64,000 bases of DNA from JADGHX01 sp035760965 (GCA_035760965.1 DASTRY010000007.1:99049-163048), one strand, 5' to 3'; positions 35,792 through 45,426 are shown, counted from the stretch's first letter. A program made the numbers and translations. Notes: generated by a model from the letters alone, not told the origin.

Positions 35792-37891
35792 ATGCCGAAG
35801 TCAGTCGCGGTCGTCGTCACGGCACTGCTCGCCGTCACGGCCTGTTCGACCACCCAACCCCCGGAGCACGCGATGGATGCGCTTGCCTCAAGTCGACCCC
35901 TCCCCGCCGCCGCTCCCAGCGCGCCGGCCGCGCCGCCCGCGCGTATCGGCAAGTGGGGCATCGACCTCACTTCGCGCGATGCCAGCGTGAAGCCGGGCGA
36001 CGACTTCTACCGCTACGCCATCGGCCACTGGCTCGACACGAACGAGATTCCGCCCGACCGCACCTCGTGGAGCACGTTCGCAATGCTCGCGAACGAGGCC
36101 GAGCAGCAGCTGCGCGAGCTGATCGAGGCGCTGCCGGCCGATGCGCCCCCGGGCAGCAACGCGCAGAAGGTGCGCGACATGTACCGCACCTATCTCGATA
36201 CGGACACCATCGAGAAGCTCGGGCTCGCGCCCGTGAAGCCGTTGCTCACGGCCATCGCCGCGGCGCGCACGCACGAGGACGTCGCGAAGCTCTTCGGGCG
36301 CCCGGACATGCCGCTGCGCACGCCGGTGCGCCAGCTCGTCACCATCGACGCGAAGAATCCGGATCGGTACATCATCGCCATCTCGCAGGGCGGGCTCGGT
36401 TTACCGGATCGCGAGTACTACCTGAAGGAGGACGCGGCCTTCGCGGAGATCCGCGCGAAGTACGTCGCGCACATGGAACGCATGCTGACGCTCGCCGGCG
36501 AGAAGAACGCGGCGGCGCAGGCGAAATCGATCATGGAGCTCGAGACCGCCATCGCGAAGCTGCACTGGCCCATTGCGAAGCGGCGCGAGCGCGATCTCAC
36601 GTACAACCTGCGCACGCGCGAGCAGCTGAACGAGCTCGCGCCGGAGTTTCCGTGGCAGGCGCAGCTTGCGGCCGGCGGCATCGATGGGCAGCACGAGTAC
36701 GTCGTGCGCGAGCTGGATGCCGTCGAAGGTATCGCGAAGCTCTTCAAGAAAACGCCGGTCGCGCAGTGGCGCAGCTACATGACGTATCACCTGCTCGAGC
36801 GTACGGCGGACACGTTGCCGAAAGCGTTCGATGACGAGCGCTTCGACTTCTACGGCCGCACGCTCAACGGCCAGCCGCAGCAGCGCGAGCGCTGGAAGCG
36901 CGCGATCGATGCGCTCGACGAGGGTCTCGGCGAAGCGACCGGTCAGCTCTATGTCGCGAAGTATTTCCCGCCGGAATCGAAGGCGAAGATGCTCGCGCTG
37001 GTGGAGAACCTGCGCGCCGCCTACGCCGAGCGCGTGAAGCACCTGCCGTGGATGACGGAGGCGACCAAGAAGGCGGCGCTCGAGAAGCTCGCGACGTTCC
37101 GGCCGAAGATCGGCTATCCCGACAAGTGGCGCGACTACTCGGCGCTCGAGATTCGCAGCGGCGATGCGTTCGGCAACTCCGTGCGCGCGGCCGTGTTCGA
37201 TTGGCAGCGCGACGTGAATCGCCTCAACCAGCCGACGGATCGCGACGAGTGGGGCATGACGCCGCAGACGGTGAACGCGTACTACAACCCCACCTTCAAC
37301 GAGATCGTGTTTCCGGCGGCGATTCTGCAGCCGCCGTACTTCGATCCGAACGCCGACCCGGCCGTGAACTACGGTGCGATCGGCGGCGTGATCGGGCACG
37401 AGATGGGTCACGGATTCGACGATCAGGGCGCGAAGTCCGATGCGCGCGGCGTGCTGCGCACATGGTGGGCGCCCGAGGACACCGAGGCGTTCAAGAAGCT
37501 CGTCGACCGCCTCGCGACGCAGTACGACGGCTACACCGCGCTGCCGGGACTCAATCTCAACGGGCGCCTCACGCTCGGCGAGAACATCGGCGACCTCGGC
37601 GGGCTCACGGTTGCGTACGAGGCGTACCACATCTCGCTGCAGGGGAAACCTGCGCCGGTGCTCGACGGACTGACCGGCGACCAGCGGTTCTTCCTCTCCT
37701 GGGCGCAAGCGTGGCGCAACCTCGTTCGCGACGCGCGGCTGCGGACGCAGGTGATGAGCGATCCGCACAGCCCGCCGAAATTCCGCGTGAACGGCGTCGT
37801 GCGCAACATGGATGCGTGGTACGCGGCATTCGACGTGCAGCCGGGCGACAAGCTCTATCTGCCACCCGAAGAACGGGTGCGCATCTGGTGA
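35792..37891 (+). CDS. M13-family zinc metallopeptidase lipoprotein (PepO-like)
   Basis: The 699-aa product has a lipobox (LLAVTAC) and is probably outer-membrane anchored. It is a neprilysin/PepO-type enzyme: N-terminal DDFYRYAIGHWLD, HEMGH at 536-540 supplies two zinc ligands, and GENIGDLGGL downstream the third, a glutamate. NAYYNPTFNEIVFPAAILQPP and a terminal FRVNGVVRNMDAWYAAFDV are family features. It cuts peptides in the periplasm. ATG 35792 has GAGGA nine bases upstream and is preferred to ATG 35774. Confidence 0.93.
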   Translation: MPKSVAVVVTALLAVTACSTTQPPEHAMDALASSRPLPAAAPSAPAAPPARIGKWGIDLTSRDASVKPGDDFYRYAIGHWLDTNEIPPDRTSWSTFAMLANEAEQQLRELIEALPADAPPGSNAQKVRDMYRTYLDTDTIEKLGLAPVKPLLTAIAAARTHEDVAKLFGRPDMPLRTPVRQLVTIDAKNPDRYIIAISQGGLGLPDREYYLKEDAAFAEIRAKYVAHMERMLTLAGEKNAAAQAKSIMELETAIAKLHWPIAKRRERDLTYNLRTREQLNELAPEFPWQAQLAAGGIDGQHEYVVRELDAVEGIAKLFKKTPVAQWRSYMTYHLLERTADTLPKAFDDERFDFYGRTLNGQPQQRERWKRAIDALDEGLGEATGQLYVAKYFPPESKAKMLALVENLRAAYAERVKHLPWMTEATKKAALEKLATFRPKIGYPDKWRDYSALEIRSGDAFGNSVRAAVFDWQRDVNRLNQPTDRDEWGMTPQTVNAYYNPTFNEIVFPAAILQPPYFDPNADPAVNYGAIGGVIGHEMGHGFDDQGAKSDARGVLRTWWAPEDTEAFKKLVDRLATQYDGYTALPGLNLNGRLTLGENIGDLGGLTVAYEAYHISLQGKPAPVLDGLTGDQRFFLSWAQAWRNLVRDARLRTQVMSDPHSPPKFRVNGVVRNMDAWYAAFDVQPGDKLYLPPEERVRIW

Positions 37892-37924
37892 CGATTCGGG
37901 GTGCGGGGTTTTGGCCCCGCACGC

Positions 37925-38770
37925 CTAGCGCGAGAAGGTGTCGCAGGCGGACACCGAGCCCGTGTCCAGTCCCCGCTTGAACCACGACATGCGCTGCGCG
38001 GACGTGCCGTGCGTGAACGAGTCCGGCACGACGTAGCCCTGAGTGCGTTTCTGCAGCGTGTCGTCGCCGACGGCGGAAGCGGCTTGCAGGGCCTCCTCGA
38101 CGTCGCCCTGCTCGAGAATGTGCCGCGCCGTGTCGGCATTCTTCGCCCACACACCCGCGTAGCAATCCGCTTGCAGCTCCATCTTCACTTGCAGCGCGTT
38201 CCGGTCGCTCTCGGACGCGCGCTCCTGCGCCGCGCGAACCTGGTCCTCCGTGCCGAGTAACGTCTGCACGTGGTGTCCCACCTCATGTGCGAGCACGTAG
38301 GCCTCTGCGAAGTCGCCCGGCGCTTGAAAACGCGTCCTCAGCTCGTCGTAGAAATTCAGGTCGAGATAGACGCGCCGATCGGCAGGGCAATAGAACGGTC
38401 CGACGGCCGAGCTCGCCGAACCGCAGGCGGAGCGCACCTGATCCGTGTACAGCACGAGCTTCGGCGGCTCGTAGGTCATGCCCATGCTGTGAAAGACGTC
38501 CGTCCACGTGTCCTCGGTCTCGCCGAGGACGGCGGAGATGAAGTTGCCGGCCTCATCCTGCGGCACGCCGGTCTGCGCTTGCGGCGCCGGCCCGCTCTCG
38601 GGCAACGACTCGGCCAGGCCGAGAATCATGCGGGGATCGATACCGAGGAAATAGCCCGCGACCAGCGCGAGGAGGGTGCCGCCGACCCCCAGTTTGAGTC
38701 CGTGGCCACCGAAGCGGCTGCCACGATAGTCCTCGACATTCTCGCTGCGACGACTGCCTTGCCAGCGCAT
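37925..38770 (-). CDS. ypfJ: YpfJ-type neutral zinc metallopeptidase
   Basis: The 281-aa protein starts with the family text MRWQGSRRSENVEDYRG, has a membrane anchor (about 32-50), and contains a HEVGHHVQ zinc motif followed by ELQADCYAGVWA, the typical downstream glutamate region. VQDPRY-type ends GYVVPDSFTHGTSAQRMSWFKRGLD are present. Substrate unknown. It converges with the M13 gene, with 33 bp between stops, and diverges from hrpB. Confidence 0.92.
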   Translation of the reverse strand: MRWQGSRRSENVEDYRGSRFGGHGLKLGVGGTLLALVAGYFLGIDPRMILGLAESLPESGPAPQAQTGVPQDEAGNFISAVLGETEDTWTDVFHSMGMTYEPPKLVLYTDQVRSACGSASSAVGPFYCPADRRVYLDLNFYDELRTRFQAPGDFAEAYVLAHEVGHHVQTLLGTEDQVRAAQERASESDRNALQVKMELQADCYAGVWAKNADTARHILEQGDVEEALQAASAVGDDTLQKRTQGYVVPDSFTHGTSAQRMSWFKRGLDTGSVSACDTFSR

Positions 38771-38905
38771 GGGTGTGCTCCGCGACCGGGTACGCGATTG
38801 TCCTGCCAGCCGCGCGGTCGCGCCACCGCAGGTCGACAATCAACGGCAAAGCTGCGTCCGAGTTCCCTTGCGAACGGCAGGTCGGGTCCGCATGCTCCGC
38901 GCCCG

Positions 38906-41900
38906 ATGCGCGAGTCCGGCCTTCCGATCGATTCTGTCTTGCCCGAGCTGCGTGCCGTGCTCGAGTCGCACGGCGGCGTCGTTTTGCAGGCGCCGCCCGG
39001 GGCCGGCAAGAGCACCGTGGTCCCGTTGGCGCTGCTCGACGCGCCTTGGGCGCGCGGCCAGCGCTTGATCATGCTGGAGCCGCGGCGTCTCGCGGCGCGT
39101 GCAGTCGCTCAGCGAATGGCACAGACGCTGCGCGAGCCGGTGGGCCAGACGGTGGGCTACCGGATGCGGCTCGATACGCGCGTGTCGCGCGACACTCGCA
39201 TCGAGGTCGTCACCGAAGGCGTGCTCACGCGGATGCTGCAGACGGACCCGTCGCTCGAAGGCGTCGCCGCGGTGATCTTCGATGAATTCCACGAGCGCAG
39301 CTTGCAGGCCGACCTTGGGCTCGCGCTTGCGCTGGATGCGCGCGAGAACCTCGCGCCCGATCTGAAGCTCATCGTCATGTCCGCCACGCTCGACGGCGAG
39401 CGAGTGGCGGCGCTGCTCGGCGATGCGCCGGTGGTGACGGCGCAAGGGCGCATGTTTCCGGTCGAGACGCGGTATGCGGGGAAGGGCGCGCCGGTCTTGC
39501 CCGATCCCACCGCTGCGCGCGGGCAGCAGGAATCTCCGGAGCGAGTGGTCGCGCAGATCGTTGCGACTGCGCTGGCGGAAGAGCCCGGCGACGTGCTGGT
39601 GTTCCTCCCGGGCGCGAGAGAGATTCGGCGCGTGCAGTCGCTGCTGGAAGAGCGGCTGAGCGAGGGGCGTTTGTCGCTCGTCGCCGAGCGAGCATCGCCC
39701 GCACGCGCAACTGAGACGGCGGATGCCACGTCGGTCTCGCAGCCTGCGGCGCCTTCGAGCGGCCGTCGCGCCGGCGCGCGTGCAGTTGGCTCCGAGCGCG
39801 ATCCGCGGCAGTCGTTGCGGATTCTGCCTCTGTTCGGCGATCTCTCCGCGAGCGAGCAGGACGCGGCGCTCGCGCCCTCGCAGGACGGCGCTCGCAAAGT
39901 CGTGCTCGCGACCAACATTGCCGAGACGAGTCTCACGATCGAGGGCGTGCGCGTCGTCGTGGATTCCGGGCTCGTGCGGCGCTCGGTGTTCGATCCGTCC
40001 ACGGGCATGAGCCGGCTCGAAACGCAGCGCATCTCGCGTGCGTCGGCCGATCAGCGCCAAGGCCGCGCGGGACGCGTCGCGCCCGGCGTGTGCTATCGCG
40101 CCTGGAGCGAAGGCGCCCAGCGCAGCCTCGCGCCGTTCACCGCGCCCGAGATCACGGATGCCGATCTCGTGCCGCTCGCGCTCGATCTTGCGAACTGGGG
40201 CGTGCGTGATGCCACTGCGCTTCGCTGGCTCGACGTTCCGCCGGCCGCGATGCTGGCGAGCGCGCGCGATCTGCTCGCGCAACTCGGTGCGCTCGATCGC
40301 GACGGGCGAATCACGCCGCACGGGCGCGAGATGGCGCAGCTCGGCGTTCATCCGCGGCTCGCGCACATGCTGCTGCGGGGTCGATCGCTGGGCGCGATTC
40401 CGCTTGCGGCCGATCTGGCGGCATTGCTCAGCGAGCGTGACGTGCTCCGCGGTGCCGCCGGCGCGCGCGATGCCGATATTCGCTCGCGACTGGACGTGTT
40501 TCGCAGCGACCGTGTGCCGCAGGGCATCGATCGCGGCGCGCTCGAGCGTGCGCGGCGGATGTCGCGTGATCTCGCGCGACGGCTCGCGAATGGCGGCGGC
40601 GCCGTCAATGCTGAGCGAACGGCGGTGGGTTCGGCGAGCGCGAGCGATCCTGGGCGAGCGGCGGTGGGTCCGGCGAGTGCGGGTGATCCTGCGCGAGCAA
40701 CCGCGGGATCGCGGGCGGCCGATGTCGCGCGCACCACGCCGGGATACCGGTCCGCGCCCACCACTCGCACCGGAGGCGACGTTGACGTGGGCGTCCTGCT
40801 CGCGCTCGCGTATCCCGATCGCATCGGGCGCCGGCGCGCGGGCGGCGAAGGGCGCTACACGCTGGCGAATGGCCGCGGCGCGCACTTCGCGGACGTGCAG
40901 AGCCTCGCGCGGCAAGAATTCATCGTCGCCGTCGACCTCGACGATCGCGAGCGCGACGCGCGCATCCTGCTGGCGGCTCCGCTTTCGCGTGCAGATCTCG
41001 AGGAGCACTTCGCCGATCGACTGCGGCGCGCCGAGCTCGTGGAGTGGAATTCACGCGAGCAAGCCGTGAATGCACGGCGAGTGGTGCAGCTCGACGCGCT
41101 CGTCGTCGACGAGCAGCCGTTGCCTCAACCGCCTGCCGACGCGACGCGCGCCGCCATGCTCGCCGGCATCCGCGAAATGGGCCTCGACGTTCTGCCCTGG
41201 ACTCGCGAGGCGCGCGACCTGCAAGCGCGCATGGAGTTCGTGCGCCACGTGCTGGCGCCTGAGGACGCGAGCACAGTCCGCGGCCAGTCGGAGGCGCGGC
41301 CGGTCGATCAAGGCGGCGCGACTACAGGCAATCAGCGCGGAGCGATTACGGCCGATCAGTCTGGCGCGACTGAGGCCGATCAGGGTGGCGTGACTGAGGC
41401 CGATCAGCCTCACGCGACTGCGGCCGATCAGGGTGACGTGACTGCGGGCGATCAGCCCGCCGCTGCGGCCGATCGACGCCCCGCGCCGCGCGTCGCGAAC
41501 GCGAGCGACTGGCCCAACGTCAGCGACGAAGCGCTCCTTGCCTCACTGGACACCTGGCTTGCCCCATGGCTCGACGGCATCACCCGCCGCGATCACCTCG
41601 CGCGCCTCCCGCTAGCAGACGCACTCCGTGCGCTGCTCTCCTGGGATCAGCAAAAGCGGCTCGATGAGCTTGCGCCCTCGCACCTCGAAGTTCCCACCGG
41701 CTCGCGCATCCGCATCGACTACCTCGACGAGAGCGCGCCCGTCGTCGCCGTGCGCCTGCAAGAGGTTTTCGGCCTCGAGGACACCCCGCGTCTCGCCGAC
41801 GGCCGCGTGCCCATCACGTTCAAGCTGCTCTCGCCCGCGCAACGGCCGGTGCAGGTGACGCGCGACCTCGCGGGATTCTGGCGTGGCTCCTATGCCGAGG

Positions 41901-41995
41901 TCCGCAAGGACATGCGCGGCCGCTATCCCAAGCACTACTGGCCCGAGAACCCGCTCGAGGCTGAACCGACGCGCGGCGTCCGTCGCAGGCCGTAG
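38906..41995 (+). CDS. hrpB: ATP-dependent RNA helicase HrpB, enlarged by low-complexity inserts
   Basis: The DExH helicase has APPGAGKST (motif I), IFDEFHERSL (motif II), MSATLDG (motif III), TNIAETSLTIEG (motif V), and QRQGRAGRVAPGVCYR (motif VI). The C-terminal HrpB domain has the expected ending (HYWPENPLEAEPT). At 1029 aa it is about 180-200 residues longer than usual. The excess is in three inserts: an Ala/Ser-rich one in the RecA2 domain (about 255-300), a 13-aa repeat near 571-605, and an 8-aa repeat at about 801-856. ATG 38906 was chosen as homology begins there; no strong Shine-Dalgarno is seen. Confidence 0.92.
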   Translation: MRESGLPIDSVLPELRAVLESHGGVVLQAPPGAGKSTVVPLALLDAPWARGQRLIMLEPRRLAARAVAQRMAQTLREPVGQTVGYRMRLDTRVSRDTRIEVVTEGVLTRMLQTDPSLEGVAAVIFDEFHERSLQADLGLALALDARENLAPDLKLIVMSATLDGERVAALLGDAPVVTAQGRMFPVETRYAGKGAPVLPDPTAARGQQESPERVVAQIVATALAEEPGDVLVFLPGAREIRRVQSLLEERLSEGRLSLVAERASPARATETADATSVSQPAAPSSGRRAGARAVGSERDPRQSLRILPLFGDLSASEQDAALAPSQDGARKVVLATNIAETSLTIEGVRVVVDSGLVRRSVFDPSTGMSRLETQRISRASADQRQGRAGRVAPGVCYRAWSEGAQRSLAPFTAPEITDADLVPLALDLANWGVRDATALRWLDVPPAAMLASARDLLAQLGALDRDGRITPHGREMAQLGVHPRLAHMLLRGRSLGAIPLAADLAALLSERDVLRGAAGARDADIRSRLDVFRSDRVPQGIDRGALERARRMSRDLARRLANGGGAVNAERTAVGSASASDPGRAAVGPASAGDPARATAGSRAADVARTTPGYRSAPTTRTGGDVDVGVLLALAYPDRIGRRRAGGEGRYTLANGRGAHFADVQSLARQEFIVAVDLDDRERDARILLAAPLSRADLEEHFADRLRRAELVEWNSREQAVNARRVVQLDALVVDEQPLPQPPADATRAAMLAGIREMGLDVLPWTREARDLQARMEFVRHVLAPEDASTVRGQSEARPVDQGGATTGNQRGAITADQSGATEADQGGVTEADQPHATAADQGDVTAGDQPAAAADRRPAPRVANASDWPNVSDEALLASLDTWLAPWLDGITRRDHLARLPLADALRALLSWDQQKRLDELAPSHLEVPTGSRIRIDYLDESAPVVAVRLQEVFGLEDTPRLADGRVPITFKLLSPAQRPVQVTRDLAGFWRGSYAEVRKDMRGRYPKHYWPENPLEAEPTRGVRRRP
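40616..40693 (+). repeat. 39-bp in-frame tandem repeat within hrpB
   Basis: Two adjacent 39-nt units encode RTAVGSASASDPG and RAAVGPASAGDPA; a partial third unit (RATAGS) follows. Length and frame are kept, so the insert is tolerated in the helicase. Confidence 0.8.
41306..41473 (+). repeat. 24-bp in-frame tandem repeat within hrpB
   Basis: Seven 24-nt units encode DQGGATTG, NQRGAITA, DQSGATEA, DQGGVTEA, DQPHATAA, DQGDVTAG and DQPAAAAD. The unit starts with GATCAG in most copies. The repeat lies between two conserved parts of the C-terminal HrpB domain. Confidence 0.85.
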
Positions 41996-42287
41996 CGAGC
42001 CGAGCGAGACCCGTCGAATCGAGCTGGACGCAGCGAATGCGTCACATGCGCCTGCAATTTGGCCTGGGCGTAGCTTCGGCCTGAGCCAACTTCGACCCGA
42101 ATCCAACTGCGCGGAAGACCCACTGCGCCCCGAACCCAATTTCGCCGGGCCGCAACTCGCCTTGAATGTAGGACGCCTCTGACACCCCGCCGTGGCCTTT
42201 GCCCGATCGCGTCCGATCGCCGGCAAGCGGATGATCACCCACGTAGACCGAGCGACTGCCCAACTTCAGTCACACGATCTGCGAAAA

Positions 42288-42307
42288 GGGGCCGCGAAAG
42301 CGGCCCC
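42288..42307 (+). terminator. candidate terminator downstream of hrpB
   Basis: GGGGCCGC and GCGGCCCC form a perfect 8-bp stem around a GAAA loop; downstream sequence is TGCTCATTTT. The stretch 41996-42399 is otherwise without a supported gene; it has some repeated CCAACT/CCCGAA text. TATCAT at 42362-42367 is a possible -10 for the MFS gene. Confidence 0.55.
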
Positions 42308-42399
42308 TGCTCATTTTGGGCAGGGATTGCGCCACGCCAGCGTCGGCACGCCCACGTCCGCTATCATCGCGCGCTCGCGCCTTCATCAGGTTTTTCCCG

Positions 42400-43668
42400 T
42401 TGACGGACACTCCCGATCGGGTCGCTGCCACCGCGGCCCCGCATGCTGCAACTTCCGCGCGCCAGCCCACCGCGCTCTCGCACGCCGGATTCCGCGTGTT
42501 CTTCGTGCTCAGCGCGGCGGTCATGACTGCGGACTTCGTCGAGCACGTCATCAGTTACTGGGTCATCTTCCAGAAATTCCATGCAACGTGGCTCGGTGGC
42601 TTCGCGGTCGTCTCGCACTGGCTACCGTTTCTGTTGCTATCGATGCCGGCGGGCGCGCTGGGCGATCGGTTCGACACCCGCCGGGTGATTCAGATCGGCA
42701 TGCTGCTCTTCATGTGCGTGTCGCTCGCGTGGGGCGTGCTGTTCTACACCGGAAAACTGCAGATCTGGCACGCAGGTCTGCTGCTCGTCGTGCATGGGCT
42801 CGCCGGCGTCATGTGGAACCCGTCCGTGCAGCTGCTTCTGCATGACATGGTGGGACCCGAGCAACTGCCGAGCGCCGTGCGTCTCGCCGCGACGGCGCGC
42901 AATCTCGGAATGCTCGCGGGACCGGCGTTGGGTGCGGCACTGCTCGCGCTGGGACCGGCGAACGGCATCTTCATCAATGCGCTGATCTACGTGCCTATGA
43001 TCGTGTGGCTGTGGAAAGCGCCGTATGGGCCGCGTTTTCGCAAGGGTGGGCCCGCGCCCGTGCGCGCACTGCGCGGCTTCGCGGACGTGCTGGACACGTT
43101 GCGCGTCGTTCGTCGCAATCCGGTGCTGCTCTCCATGGTGCTGCTCGCGGGCGGCGCCTCGTGTTTCATCGGCAATGCCTATCAGGCGCAGATGCCGGAG
43201 CTCGCGCACGATCTCGGGCACCTGCGGGCCGATGCGACGTACAGCTTGCTGCTAGGTGCCGACGCGCTCGGCGCCCTTCTTGGCGCGCTGGCGCTGGAAA
43301 CGACGGGATTGTTGCGACTCACCCCGCGCACGGCCTGCGCACTGGCGATGGTGTGGTGCGGAGCGCTTGCGGGCTTTGCGACGGCGTCCGCGTATCCGCT
43401 CGCCGTCGCGCTATTGCTCGTCGCGGGTTTCGTCGAGCTGTCGTTCAATTCGATGGCGCAGACGCTCGTGCAGCTGCACGCCCCGTCTCAGATTCGAGGC
43501 CGGGTCATCGGGGTGTTCATGATGGCGAGCCTCGGCGGGCGCACGTTCAGCGGGCTCACGGTCGGCGTGCTGGGCGCAGCGATCGGTGTGCACTATTCGA
43601 TCGCGCTCAGCGCTGCGGTGCTCTTCGTGCTGATCGTCCTGCTCTTCGCGGCCCAGGCACGCCAATGA
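42400..43668 (+). CDS. MFS transporter (MFS_3/enterobactin-exporter-like)
   Basis: The 422-aa product has twelve hydrophobic segments, MPAGALGDRFDTRRV as the family loop 2-3 motif, MWNPSVQLLLHDMVGPEQLPSAVRL after helix four, and QIRGRVIGVF in the second half. This is the arrangement of EntS/MFS_3-type exporters. Substrate unknown. The N-terminus is uncertain: TTG 42400 (reading TDTPDRV) is preferred as the longer frame is Arg-rich and not protein-like, but its Shine-Dalgarno is weak. Confidence 0.85.
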   Translation: MTDTPDRVAATAAPHAATSARQPTALSHAGFRVFFVLSAAVMTADFVEHVISYWVIFQKFHATWLGGFAVVSHWLPFLLLSMPAGALGDRFDTRRVIQIGMLLFMCVSLAWGVLFYTGKLQIWHAGLLLVVHGLAGVMWNPSVQLLLHDMVGPEQLPSAVRLAATARNLGMLAGPALGAALLALGPANGIFINALIYVPMIVWLWKAPYGPRFRKGGPAPVRALRGFADVLDTLRVVRRNPVLLSMVLLAGGASCFIGNAYQAQMPELAHDLGHLRADATYSLLLGADALGALLGALALETTGLLRLTPRTACALAMVWCGALAGFATASAYPLAVALLLVAGFVELSFNSMAQTLVQLHAPSQIRGRVIGVFMMASLGGRTFSGLTVGVLGAAIGVHYSIALSAAVLFVLIVLLFAAQARQ

Positions 43669-43768
43669 TCGAAACGGCCGGCGGTTCCCTGCGGCCGCAA
43701 AAATAAAGTTGTCCGTACAGGTACAGCGGTTGCTCCGCTCATGCCGGGAATGATGCGGAGAAATTCAC

Positions 43769-43882
43769 GTGACCTCACCTCTCGAGAAACAGCGAGGCAA
43801 AGTCGGCTGGCTGCTCCTGTGGCTGATCGGCGTGCCTGTTCCAGTGCTGATCTTCCTGTTCCTGATTCGCGGCTGCACCTGA
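43769..43882 (+). CDS. 37-residue small membrane protein
   Basis: GTG 43769, with GCGGAGA ten bases upstream, opens a 37-aa frame: a basic N-terminus (EKQRGKVGW), one 20-residue hydrophobic helix with a PVPV kink, and the terminus LIRGCT. I recall similar short proteins of the form GWLLLWLLGIP.PVL...L.RGCT from many proteobacteria, so this is probably a real conserved inner-membrane peptide of unknown role. It is too short for ordinary gene calling. Confidence 0.72.
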   Translation: MTSPLEKQRGKVGWLLLWLIGVPVPVLIFLFLIRGCT

Positions 43883-43985
43883 AGCGGGCCGGAGAGCGGA
43901 GCTTTTTTGCGGCTCGGCCGTTGATAGGGGATTGGAGCGTCGCTGCTCCTGCCTACTCTCATCGATCAGTAACGGAGGAACGGAG

Positions 43986-44537
43986 ATGAAAATCAGTTGG
44001 GTCATCAGGGTCGCGGCCATTCTGGCCTGCGGCGTACTGGCGACGGCGTGCACGGCCACGCGTACGACGCGCAGCACCGGTGAAACGATCGACGACACCA
44101 CGCTGACGGCAAAAGTGAAAACGGAGCTGACGCGCGATCCGGCGACGAGCGCGCATCGCATCGACGTTCAGACCTACCGCGGCGATGTGCAGCTCAATGG
44201 CTTCGTGCCGAGCGACGAGATGAAGTCGGAAGCGGCTCGCGTTGCGCGCAACGTCAAAGGGGTGAAGCACGTCGAGAACAATCTGCGCGTCGGCGAAGGC
44301 GATCACTCGACCGGCGAAGCCGTCGACGACACGGCGATCACCGCCAAAGTGAAGAGTGCCTTGATAGCCGATTCCACCGTGCCGGGACACGACGTGAAGG
44401 TGGAGACGCGTGAGGGCGTGGTGCAGCTCGCGGGCTTCGTCGACAACAGCACGCAGAAACAGCAGGCCGCAGAAGTCGCGCGCCGCGTCTCGGGCGTGAA
44501 GCAGGTGGACAATCAGCTCGAAGTGAAACAGCGCTGA
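43986..44537 (+). CDS. BON-domain lipoprotein
   Basis: The 183-aa protein has a lipobox (VLATAC) and two BON domains (about 37-105 and 113-180), each with D.T.LTAKVK..L and V.L.GFV......AA.VAR...GVK.V.N. BON proteins such as OsmY and DolP bind phospholipid and protect the envelope under stress. Two good Shine-Dalgarno elements (GGAGGAACGGAG) precede the ATG. A perfect intrinsic terminator follows. Confidence 0.92.
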   Translation: MKISWVIRVAAILACGVLATACTATRTTRSTGETIDDTTLTAKVKTELTRDPATSAHRIDVQTYRGDVQLNGFVPSDEMKSEAARVARNVKGVKHVENNLRVGEGDHSTGEAVDDTAITAKVKSALIADSTVPGHDVKVETREGVVQLAGFVDNSTQKQQAAEVARRVSGVKQVDNQLEVKQR

Positions 44538-44562
44538 GCGCTTTGCGAAGGCTGAAAAGCAA

Positions 44563-44592
44563 GAAGCCCGGCGCACGCCGGGCTTCTTTTTT
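44563..44592 (+). terminator. intrinsic terminator of the BON gene
   Basis: GAAGCCCGGC-GCAC-GCCGGGCTTC is a perfect 10-bp stem with a 4-nt loop, followed by six T. It is 26 bp after the BON gene stop. Confidence 0.92.
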
Positions 44593-44690
44593 GGAGCACT
44601 ACACCGCGAGGGCGTGGCGGTCGGCGTAAGTGAAGGCGGTTGCTACCCGCCGACGGCACTTGCCATCCGGCCGCCGGACCGCTGCCGGCC

Positions 44691-44729
44691 GCCGACGCCC
44701 GCATCGACCCGGCCGACGCCCGCATCGAC
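44691..44729. repeat. 18-bp direct repeat in intergenic DNA
   Basis: GCCGACGCCCGCATCGAC occurs at 44691-44708 and again at 44712-44729, giving a 21-bp period. No gene is supported between 44593 and 44792. Confidence 0.7.
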
Positions 44730-44792
44730 ACAGGGCGCCAGGTTACTCACGGCCGCACGGGCGTGCGGTAGTCGCAGACAGCACCCGCCGCC

Positions 44793-45398
44793 TCAGGCGA
44801 GACCCTCTCCCTTCAGCGCCTGCTGAACCGCCGGCCGCTGCGCGACGCGCTCATGAAACGCCTTCAGCTTGGGCCACTTCGCGTGATCGAATCCGACGTG
44901 CGGCAGCCACCCGAAGACCACCCACAGATACGCATCGGCCACCGTGAACTGATCGCCCATCAGAAACTGGCGGCTGCCCCATTCCTTGTCGAGCCAGTCG
45001 AGCCGGCGCGTGAGGTTGCCGCGCGCGAAGTTTTTCACTTCCTCGCTGACATTCGGATAGAACACCGGCGAGATCGCCTTGTGCACTTCCGAATTCACGA
45101 ACCCGAGCCACTCGACCATGCGATAGCGCGCCAAGGTGCCGGCCGCAGGCGCGAGCTTGCCGGGCGGCGCCTGATCCGCGATGTACTGCAGAACGGCGAC
45201 GTTCTCGGTGAGCACCTCGCCGTTGTCGAGGCGCAGCGCCGGCACATAGCCCTTCGGGTTGACCTGCGCGTAGTCCTCGCCCTCCGCGGTCTTGCGTGTC
45301 TGCCGGTCGACGGCGACGGCCTCGAATTTCACGCCGGCCTCGCACAGCGAAATGTAAGAGGCGAGCGAGCACGCTCCCTTGAGGTAATACAGCTTCAT
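44793..45398 (-). CDS. glutathione S-transferase (beta-class type)
   Basis: The 201-aa protein has the bacterial beta-class N-terminus MKLYYLKGACSLA with the active Cys10, the glutathione-binding NPKGYVPAL and LTENVAVLQYIAD in the thioredoxin-like domain, and a helical C-domain with FLMGDQFTVADAYLW. GGAAGGAG precedes the ATG. It lies upstream of nothing obvious; the dehydrogenase gene at 45427 precedes it in transcription order, 28 bp away, so they may be co-transcribed. Confidence 0.93.
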   Translation of the reverse strand: MKLYYLKGACSLASYISLCEAGVKFEAVAVDRQTRKTAEGEDYAQVNPKGYVPALRLDNGEVLTENVAVLQYIADQAPPGKLAPAAGTLARYRMVEWLGFVNSEVHKAISPVFYPNVSEEVKNFARGNLTRRLDWLDKEWGSRQFLMGDQFTVADAYLWVVFGWLPHVGFDHAKWPKLKAFHERVAQRPAVQQALKGEGLA

Positions 45399-45426
45399 GA
45401 TCTACTCCTTCCGCTTGGGCGCACAG

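Noticed and set aside
41996..42287. Repetitive CCAACT/CCCGAA text after hrpB as a coding extension
   Set aside because: It follows the hrpB stop, has no start signal, and the translated text is low-complexity without homology.
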